Below, in pieces: positions 58,403 through 64,000 of a stretch of 64,000 nt of DNA (the stretch's first letter is position 1; each line of letters begins with the position of its first letter). Under the pieces are notes generated by a model. That model worked only from the letters and a program-made list of their open reading frames with translations, had not been told where the DNA came from and did no database searches. The position numbers and the translations under genes are program-made. Source of the stretch: Mycolicibacterium septicum DSM 44393 (lineage in GTDB: Bacteria; Actinomycetota; Actinomycetes; Mycobacteriales; Mycobacteriaceae); NCBI RefSeq assembly GCF_000455325.1, contig NZ_HG322951.1, positions 1,836,867-1,900,866 on the forward strand, in the 5' to 3' direction.

Positions 58403-59104
58403 ATGAGAGGGAAGACCATCGGGGTGGGCGCGTGTGCGTTGACGCTGCTCGCGCTGTCGGGCTGCGGGGGCGGCGTCGACATCCTGGATCCACTCGCCGA
58501 AACCACGACGGCGGCGGCGCCCGTCACGACGCTGCCCGTGACAACGCCTCAGCGGGAACGTCCGTCGGAGTTCGCGGTGCCGGCTTACGGGGTCGAGCCG
58601 ACCACCACGAGGGTGCTGGCCCCGGGCGAGGTCACCTGCCCGCCCCCGGCCGGCCCGACCGTCACCGCCGGGAGCCAAGCGCCCGGCTCGCCGAAGCTCA
58701 CCGTCGCCGTGCCCGAGGGGTTCGCCGAGGTGACACCGCATGCGGCAGCGGTACGGCTGACCGGCCCGGCGGGGATGGCCGCCGAGATCACGCTCACCCC
58801 GACGACGCGGACCGCCCGGGCGGATTTCGAGCAGTACGCCGACGACCGCGTCGCGAAGTACCCGATCAACAGCGTCAGCGTGCTGCCCGGGGACCTGTGC
58901 GGTTACAGCGGGCAGAAGCTGATGGGCATCCTGGCCGAACGGCCGGGAAAGGGCATCGAATATGCCGACCGGATCGTGCACGTGTGGACCAATCAGGGTG
59001 CTTTCCTGGCCGTGGTGCGCCTCGAAGCTCCTAGTGAGACGCCGGGATTCGACGAAGCGAGTTCGGCGATGCTCGCCGACTTCGGAATCGCCATGCCGAG
59101 CTGA
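58403..59104 (+). CDS. Lipoprotein of unknown function between atsA and the FGE gene
   Basis: 233-aa protein with a signal peptide and lipobox (LSGC). A Thr/Pro-rich linker (about residues 35-85) leads to a globular domain (VAVPEGFAEVTPHAAAVRLTG, VHVWTNQGAFLAVVRLEAP) loosely like LpqN-type mycobacterial lipoproteins. It is co-directional with atsA (21-nt gap) and the FGE gene (36-nt gap). I do not recognise a function. Confidence 0.72.
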   Translation: MRGKTIGVGACALTLLALSGCGGGVDILDPLAETTTAAAPVTTLPVTTPQRERPSEFAVPAYGVEPTTTRVLAPGEVTCPPPAGPTVTAGSQAPGSPKLTVAVPEGFAEVTPHAAAVRLTGPAGMAAEITLTPTTRTARADFEQYADDRVAKYPINSVSVLPGDLCGYSGQKLMGILAERPGKGIEYADRIVHVWTNQGAFLAVVRLEAPSETPGFDEASSAMLADFGIAMPS

Positions 59105-59140
59105 ACAGGCCGATGGCCGGGCCCGACTAGCCTCGGTGCC

Positions 59141-60043
59141 GTGGTGACCGAACTCATCGAGCTTCCCGGCGGGACCTTCCAGATGGGTTCGACGGCGTTC
59201 TACCCCGAGGAGGCCCCGGTCCACACCGCGACGGTCGCCGCATTCGCCATCGAGAAGCATCCTGTGACCACCGCCCAGTTCGGCGAGTTCGTCGAGGCCA
59301 CCGGATACGTCACGATCGCCGAACAGCCGATGGACCCGGCGCTCTATCCCGGGGTGGACGAGGCCGATCTGGTGCCCGGCGCCCTGGTGTTCATGCCCAC
59401 GAACGGCCCCGTCGACCTGCGGGACTGGCGTCAGTGGTGGGACTGGGCGCCCGGCGCCAGCTGGCGGCGCCCGTTCGGGCCCGACCGGGACCCGGCCGCC
59501 CCCGACCACCCCGTCGTACAGGTGGCCTACCCGGATGCGGCGGCCTACGCGGCCTGGGCCGGACGCCGGTTGCCCACCGAAGCCGAGTGGGAGTTCGCGG
59601 CGCGCGGGGGAGTCGAGGGCATCTACGCCTGGGGCGACGAGGTGACCCCGGGCGGAGTGCTCATGGCGAATACCTGGCAGGGCCGGTTCCCGTATCGCAA
59701 CGACGGCGCGCTCGGCTGGCGCGGCACCTCGCCGGTCGGAAGCTTCCGGGCGAACGCATTCGGCCTGTCGGACATGATCGGCAACGTGTGGGAGTGGACC
59801 ACCACCCGGTTCACGGGGCAGCACCGGCCCGAGGCCGACGCCCCCGCGTGCTGCCCGCCTTCGGGAGCCGCCCGGCCGGCGACATCGGAGCTCGCCGCGG
59901 ATCCCACGGTGAACCAGGTGCTCAAGGGGGGTTCGCACCTGTGCGCCCCGGAGTACTGTCACCGGTACCGTCCGGCGGCGCGGTCCCCGCAGTCGCAGGA
60001 CAGTTCGACGACACACATCGGCTTCCGCTGCGTGGTGGGCTGA
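59141..60043 (+). CDS. Formylglycine-generating enzyme (sulfatase activator)
   Basis: 300-aa copper-dependent oxidase of the FGE-sulfatase/SUMF1 family that converts the sulfatase CxPxR cysteine to formylglycine. Motifs are LPGGTFQMGS, RLPTEAEWEFAARGG, GLSDMIGNVWEWT and the active-site pair Cys268-x4-Cys273 in HLCAPEYCHRY, with GFRC at the end. GTG start at 59141. Serves AtsA two genes upstream; matches Rv0712 in position (recalled). Confidence 0.95.
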   Translation: MVTELIELPGGTFQMGSTAFYPEEAPVHTATVAAFAIEKHPVTTAQFGEFVEATGYVTIAEQPMDPALYPGVDEADLVPGALVFMPTNGPVDLRDWRQWWDWAPGASWRRPFGPDRDPAAPDHPVVQVAYPDAAAYAAWAGRRLPTEAEWEFAARGGVEGIYAWGDEVTPGGVLMANTWQGRFPYRNDGALGWRGTSPVGSFRANAFGLSDMIGNVWEWTTTRFTGQHRPEADAPACCPPSGAARPATSELAADPTVNQVLKGGSHLCAPEYCHRYRPAARSPQSQDSSTTHIGFRCVVG

Positions 60044-60080
60044 GGCCCGGACCCACGCTCGACGGGTAAAGTGCCGCGAT

Positions 60081-60109
60081 TTGGCGCATTCGCCGTGCTC
60101 ACCTACTAT
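60081..60109 (+). promoter_or_regulatory. spc operon promoter
   Basis: TTGGCG (60081-60086), 17-nt spacer, TACTAT (60104-60109): a good sigma-A promoter about 130 bp before rplN. The leader (about 125 nt) ends in AGGAG next to the GTG start. It shows that the spc operon is transcribed on its own. Confidence 0.7.
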
Positions 60110-60240
60110 GTAGGGGTTGCCTTGGGCAGACCTCGGTTGACTGCTGTTTCAGAGTCGGCCCCGCGTGCCCTTCGGAAACAAAGACCGCGCACGTCCAGGT
60201 CGGTATCTGGCGTGCATACAAACCCAGGTCAGGAGATCGA

Positions 60241-60609
60241 GTGATTCAGCAAGAATCGCGGTTGAAGGTCGCCGACAACACGGGCGCCAAGGAAATCTTG
60301 TGCATCCGCGTGCTCGGTGGCTCATCGCGACGCTATGCCGGCATCGGCGACATCATCGTCGCGACTGTCAAGGACGCCATCCCGGGCGGCAACGTCAAGC
60401 GTGGCGATGTCGTCAAGGCCGTCGTGGTGCGCACCGTCAAGGAGCGCCGCCGCGCCGATGGCAGCTACATCAAGTTCGACGAGAACGCCGCCGTCATCAT
60501 CAAGGCCGACAACGACCCCCGCGGGACCCGCATCTTCGGGCCGGTCGGTCGCGAACTGCGCGAGAAGAAGTTCATGAAGATCGTCTCGCTGGCTCCGGAG
60601 GTTTTGTAA
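60241..60609 (+). CDS. rplN: 50S ribosomal protein L14
   Basis: 122-aa first protein of the spc operon, near the subunit interface. Begins [20 protein letters not shown]; contains [23 protein letters not shown] start with AGGAG upstream. Confidence 0.98.
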   Translation: MIQQESRLKVADNTGAKEILCIRVLGGSSRRYAGIGDIIVATVKDAIPGGNVKRGDVVKAVVVRTVKERRRADGSYIKFDENAAVIIKADNDPRGTRIFGPVGRELREKKFMKIVSLAPEVL

Positions 60610-60927
60610 ATGAAGGTCCACAAGGGCGACACCGTGCTGGTGGTCTCGGGCAAGGACAAGGGCGCGAAGGGCAAGGTCATCGAGGCCTACCCGACCCGCG
60701 ACAAGGTCCTGGTCGAGGGCGTCAACCGGATCAAGAAGCACACCGCGCAGTCACAGAACGAGCGCGGCGCATCGTCGGGCGGCATCGTCACCCAGGAAGC
60801 CGCGATCCACGTGTCCAACGTGATGGTCGTCGATTCCGACGGCAAGCCGACTCGTGTGGGTTACCGCGTCGATGAAGAGACCGGCAAGAAGGTCCGCATC
60901 GCCAAGACCAATGGCAAGGACATCTGA
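60610..60927 (+). CDS. rplX: 50S ribosomal protein L24
   Basis: 105-aa assembly-initiating protein with a KOW motif ([21 protein letters not shown]). Starts directly after the rplN TAA; its TGA overlaps the rplE ATG by one base. Confidence 0.97.
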   Translation: MKVHKGDTVLVVSGKDKGAKGKVIEAYPTRDKVLVEGVNRIKKHTAQSQNERGASSGGIVTQEAAIHVSNVMVVDSDGKPTRVGYRVDEETGKKVRIAKTNGKDI

Positions 60928-61490
60928 TGACCGCACCTGAGAAGGTTCAGCCCCGGCTCAAGCAGCGCTACCGCGAAGAGATCCGTGAGTCGCTGAACAA
61001 GCAGTTCGAGTTCGACAACGTCATGCAGATCCCGGGCGTCGTCAAGGTCGTCGTCAACATGGGCGTCGGTGACGCCGCCCGTGACGCCAAGCTGATCAAC
61101 GGCGCGGTTGCCGATCTGGCCCTGATCACCGGCCAGAAGCCGGAGATCCGCAAGGCCCGCAAGTCCATCGCACAGTTCAAGCTGCGTGAGGGCATGCCAA
61201 TCGGCGCGCGCGTCACGCTGCGCGGCGACCGGATGTGGGAGTTCCTGGACCGGCTGATCTCCATCGCCCTGCCCCGTATCCGCGACTTCCGCGGCCTGAA
61301 CGGCAAGCAGTTCGACGGCACCGGTAACTACACCTTCGGCCTCAACGAGCAGTCGATGTTCCACGAGATCGACGTCGATTCCATCGACCGTCCCCGCGGC
61401 ATGGACATCACCGTGGTCACCTCGGCGACCAACGACGACGAAGGCCGTGCGCTGCTGAAGGCGCTGGGCTTCCCCTTCAAGGAGAACTGA
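60927..61490 (+). CDS. rplE: 50S ribosomal protein L5
   Basis: 187-aa 5S rRNA-binding protein ([41 protein letters not shown]). One-base overlap with rplX; rpsN starts 4 nt downstream. Confidence 0.98.
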   Translation: MTAPEKVQPRLKQRYREEIRESLNKQFEFDNVMQIPGVVKVVVNMGVGDAARDAKLINGAVADLALITGQKPEIRKARKSIAQFKLREGMPIGARVTLRGDRMWEFLDRLISIALPRIRDFRGLNGKQFDGTGNYTFGLNEQSMFHEIDVDSIDRPRGMDITVVTSATNDDEGRALLKALGFPFKEN

Positions 61491-61494
61491 GCAC

Positions 61495-61680
61495 ATGGCA
61501 AAGAAGGCGTTGATCCACAAGGCCAACAAGAAGCCCAAGTTCGCGGTTCGCGCGTACACGCGGTGCAACAAGTGCGGTCGCCCGCACTCGGTCTACCGCA
61601 AGTTCGGGCTGTGCCGTATCTGCCTGCGCGAGATGGCGCACGCGGGTGAGCTGCCCGGCGTGCAGAAGTCCAGCTGGTAA
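61495..61680 (+). CDS. rpsZ: 30S ribosomal protein S14, zinc-binding type
   Basis: 61-aa short S14 with four cysteines, C24-x2-C27 and C40-x2-C43, that bind zinc. Mycobacteria also carry a zinc-free S14 paralogue elsewhere used under zinc limitation (recalled). A 99-nt gap follows before rpsH. Confidence 0.97.
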   Translation: MAKKALIHKANKKPKFAVRAYTRCNKCGRPHSVYRKFGLCRICLREMAHAGELPGVQKSSW

Positions 61681-61779
61681 TCCAGCAGACATCTGCGCAG
61701 TAGACCACACAGACCCAATCCAACAGGTTGCGGAAGGCCCTTACCAGGGAACCGCCGCGAGGAAGGTGAGCCGGTTGTC

Positions 61780-62178
61780 ATGACGATGACTGACCCGATC
61801 GCAGACTTTTTGACACGTCTGCGCAACGCCAATTCGGCGTACCACGATGAGGTGACCCTGCCCCACTCGAAGATCAAGGCGAACATCGCCGAGATCCTCA
61901 AGAAAGAGGGCTACATCTCCGATTACCGCACCGAGGATGCCCGCGTCGGCAAGTCCCTGGTGGTGTCGCTCAAGTACGGCCCCAGCCGTGAGCGCAGCAT
62001 CGCCGGCCTTCGCCGCGTGAGCAAGCCCGGTCTGCGGGTTTACGCAAAGTCCACCAATCTGCCTCGGGTGCTCGGCGGCCTGGGCGTGGCGATCATCTCC
62101 ACGTCCTCGGGCCTGCTCACCGACCGTCAGGCGGCACGATCCGGCGTGGGCGGCGAAGTCCTCGCCTACGTGTGGTGA
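61780..62178 (+). CDS. rpsH: 30S ribosomal protein S8
   Basis: 132-aa 16S rRNA-binding protein that in E. coli also represses the spc operon ([34 protein letters not shown]). The unusually long upstream gap has GAGGAAGG as a ribosome-binding region. Confidence 0.98.
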   Translation: MTMTDPIADFLTRLRNANSAYHDEVTLPHSKIKANIAEILKKEGYISDYRTEDARVGKSLVVSLKYGPSRERSIAGLRRVSKPGLRVYAKSTNLPRVLGGLGVAIISTSSGLLTDRQAARSGVGGEVLAYVW

Positions 62179-62191
62179 GGGGATAGAAGAC

Positions 62192-62731
62192 ATGTCGCGT
62201 ATTGGTAAGCAGCCGGTCCTGGTTCCCGCCGGGGTCGATGTGACGATTGACGGCCGCAACGTCTCGGTCAAGGGCCCCAAGGGCACTCTGACGCTGGACG
62301 TCGCCGAGCCGATCACCGTCGAGCGCAACGAAGACGGCGCCATCGTGGTCAGCCGTCCCGATGACGAGCGGCGCAGCCGCTCCCTGCATGGGCTCTCCCG
62401 CACCCTGGTGGCCAACCTGGTCACCGGCGTGACCGAGGGCTACACCCGCAAGATGGAGATCTTCGGCGTCGGCTACCGCGTCGCACTCAAGGGTTCCAAC
62501 CTGGAGTTCGCGCTCGGTTACAGCCACCCCGTGGTGATCGAGGCGCCCGAGGGCATCACGTTCGCCGTCGAGACGCCCACCAAGTTCTCGATCACAGGTA
62601 TCGACAAGCAGAAGGTCGGTCAGATCTCCGCGGTCATCCGCCGCCTGCGCCGCCCCGACCCGTACAAGGGCAAGGGTGTGCGTTACGAGGGTGAGCAGAT
62701 CCGCCGCAAGGTCGGAAAGACAGGTAAGTAA
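62192..62731 (+). CDS. rplF: 50S ribosomal protein L6
   Basis: 179-aa protein near the sarcin-ricin loop ([36 protein letters not shown]). Confidence 0.98.
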   Translation: MSRIGKQPVLVPAGVDVTIDGRNVSVKGPKGTLTLDVAEPITVERNEDGAIVVSRPDDERRSRSLHGLSRTLVANLVTGVTEGYTRKMEIFGVGYRVALKGSNLEFALGYSHPVVIEAPEGITFAVETPTKFSITGIDKQKVGQISAVIRRLRRPDPYKGKGVRYEGEQIRRKVGKTGK

Positions 62732-62733
62732 TC

Positions 62734-63141
62734 ATGGCTGCAAAGACTGAAGCTGCCGCCGTCCGCAAGCCGGTGGGGCAGAACATCTCTGAGACCCGCC
62801 GTAACTCCCGGCTGCGTCGGCATGCCCGGTTGCGCAAGAAGGTCGCCGGCACCGCCCAGACCCCGCGTCTGGTGGTCAACCGTTCGGCACGGCACATCCA
62901 CGTGCAGCTCGTCGACGACCTGGAAGGCGTCACCTTGGCGGCTGCCTCGTCGATCGAGGCCGACGTGCGTGCGGTGGAGGGCGACAAGAAGGCGCACAGC
63001 GTTCGGGTCGGTCAGCTGATCGCCGAGCGCGCCAAGGCTGCCGGCGTCGACACTGTCGTGTTCGACCGTGGTGGCTACACCTATGGCGGCCGGATCGCCG
63101 CGCTGGCGGATGCCGCGCGCGAGGGCGGGCTGAAATTCTGA
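62734..63141 (+). CDS. rplR: 50S ribosomal protein L18
   Basis: 135-aa 5S rRNA-binding protein ([39 protein letters not shown]). Starts 2 nt after rplF. Confidence 0.98.
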   Translation: MAAKTEAAAVRKPVGQNISETRRNSRLRRHARLRKKVAGTAQTPRLVVNRSARHIHVQLVDDLEGVTLAAASSIEADVRAVEGDKKAHSVRVGQLIAERAKAAGVDTVVFDRGGYTYGGRIAALADAAREGGLKF

Positions 63142-63163
63142 TGACTGTCAACGAGAGGACTGC

Positions 63164-63823
63164 ATGATGGCCGAGCAGGCAACTGGTGCCGGCGGCCCAG
63201 GCGCTTCCGACAACCGTGGTGGCCGCGGCCGCCGCGACGACCGTGGTGGCCGTGGTGGCCGCGACAGCGGTGAGAAGAGCAACTACATCGAGCGCGTGGT
63301 GACCATCAACCGCGTCTCCAAGGTGGTCAAGGGTGGTCGGCGCTTCAGCTTCACCGCGCTGGTCATCGTCGGTGACGGCAAGGGCATGGTCGGTGTCGGC
63401 TACGGCAAGGCCAAGGAAGTTCCGGCCGCCATCGCCAAGGGTGTCGAGGAGGCTCGCAAGAGCTTCTTCCGCGTCCCCCTGATCGGTGGCACCATCGTCC
63501 ACCCGGTCCAGGGTGAGGCTGCCGCCGGTGTGGTCATGCTGCGTCCGGCCAGCCCCGGTACCGGTGTCATCGCCGGTGGTGCGGCCCGCGCCGTACTGGA
63601 ATGCGCCGGGGTGCACGACATCCTGGCCAAGTCGCTGGGCAGCGACAACGCGATCAACGTGGTGCACGCCACCGTTGCCGCGCTGAAGATGATCCAGCGT
63701 CCCGAAGAGGTTGCGGCCCGTCGCGGTCTGCCCCTCGAGGACGTGGCGCCGGCCGGCATGCTGAAGGCCCGGCGCGAGAGCGAAGCGCTGGCTGCCGCAG
63801 CAGCGCGTGAGGGATCGGCATAA
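63164..63823 (+). CDS. rpsE: 30S ribosomal protein S5
   Basis: 219-aa fidelity and mRNA-helicase protein. The core ([39 protein letters not shown]) is preceded by a Gly/Arg-rich N-terminal extension with RGG-type repeats (residues about 12-35), encoded by short imperfect direct repeats at 63220-63262. ATG 63167 is an equally possible start. Confidence 0.97.
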   Translation: MMAEQATGAGGPGASDNRGGRGRRDDRGGRGGRDSGEKSNYIERVVTINRVSKVVKGGRRFSFTALVIVGDGKGMVGVGYGKAKEVPAAIAKGVEEARKSFFRVPLIGGTIVHPVQGEAAAGVVMLRPASPGTGVIAGGAARAVLECAGVHDILAKSLGSDNAINVVHATVAALKMIQRPEEVAARRGLPLEDVAPAGMLKARRESEALAAAAAREGSA

Positions 63824-63825
63824 CC

Positions 63826-64000
63826 ATGGCAGAGCTGAAGATCACCCAGGTGCGCGGAACCATCGGCGCACGCTGGAAGCAGCGCGAAAGCCTGCGGACC
63901 TTGGGGCTGAAGAAGATTCGTCAGTCCGTGGTTCGTGAGGACAACGCGCAGACCCGCGGTCTGATCAAGGCCGTTCATCACCTCATCGAGGTGGAGGAAG
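63826..64000 (+). CDS. rpmD: 50S ribosomal protein L30 (cut by window end)
   Basis: 58 codons visible, [20 protein letters not shown]... ending in HHLIEVEE; only the last residues are missing. Starts 2 nt after the rpsE stop. Confidence 0.95.
   Translation, partial: MAELKITQVRGTIGARWKQRESLRTLGLKKIRQSVVREDNAQTRGLIKAVHHLIEVEE

Noticed and set aside
63220..63262. Short direct repeats resembling a repeat array
   Set aside because: They encode the Gly/Arg-rich N-terminus of S5 and have no spacer structure; not CRISPR.

Overview
The window reads as a chromosomal segment of a fast-growing mycobacterium (Mycolicibacterium-like). The DNA is GC-rich, it carries a complete mycofactocin (mft) cluster, and the gene order follows that of Mycobacterium tuberculosis. 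From memory, the matching M. tuberculosis loci are the rocE-rocD-Rv2323c-Rv2324 block, Rv0688, Rv0691c-Rv0697 (mft), Rv0700-Rv0710 (S10 ribosomal operon), Rv0711-Rv0712 (atsA and its activator) and Rv0714 onward (spc ribosomal operon). Locus names and protein lengths from other species are recalled, not looked up.

Layout. 1-3771: arginine/ornithine catabolism (permease, ornithine aminotransferase, a ddaH broken by an in-frame TAG, divergent Lrp/AsnC regulator). 3870-7750: ferredoxin reductase, a triple-VOC protein translationally coupled to an ECF sigma factor, and a PhyH-like oxygenase. 7736-14975: mftR and mftA-B-C-D-E-F-G, making the glycosylated peptide redox cofactor mycofactocin. 14905-21064: MFS exporter with divergent TetR, cytochrome P450, lipoprotein esterase, SnoaL-like protein, DUF4442 thioesterase-like protein. 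21065-26992: promoter, long leader, rpsJ to rpsQ, and a strong terminator.

27004-55843 is a block of about 29 kb that separates the S10 operon from atsA and the spc operon, which are adjacent in M. tuberculosis. It holds (i) a compact SigK regulon (MPT83-like lipoprotein, dipZ, sigK, rskA) with two divergent SigK-type promoters; (ii) a putative exopolysaccharide synthesis and export locus: a cellulose-synthase-like GT2, a BcsB-like secreted protein, two paralogous multipass membrane proteins, a GT-C-like membrane glycosyltransferase, a parallel beta-helix protein and a lipase-like lipoprotein whose nucleophile serine is replaced by arginine; (iii) a Tat-exported alkylsulfatase, a Nudix hydrolase, an amine oxidase-like flavoprotein with a cupin, and four TetR-type regulator or transporter units with clear palindromic operators; (iv) an Sdh1-type succinate dehydrogenase operon ending in a dicarboxylate transporter.

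56018-60043: arylsulfatase AtsA, a lipoprotein and a formylglycine-generating enzyme. 60081-64000: spc operon with its own promoter, rplN to rpmD (cut by the window end). No tRNA, rRNA, CRISPR array, insertion sequence or integrase was seen. The best candidate for an undescribed system is the BcsA/BcsB-like locus with its duplicated membrane partners (31101-42114).
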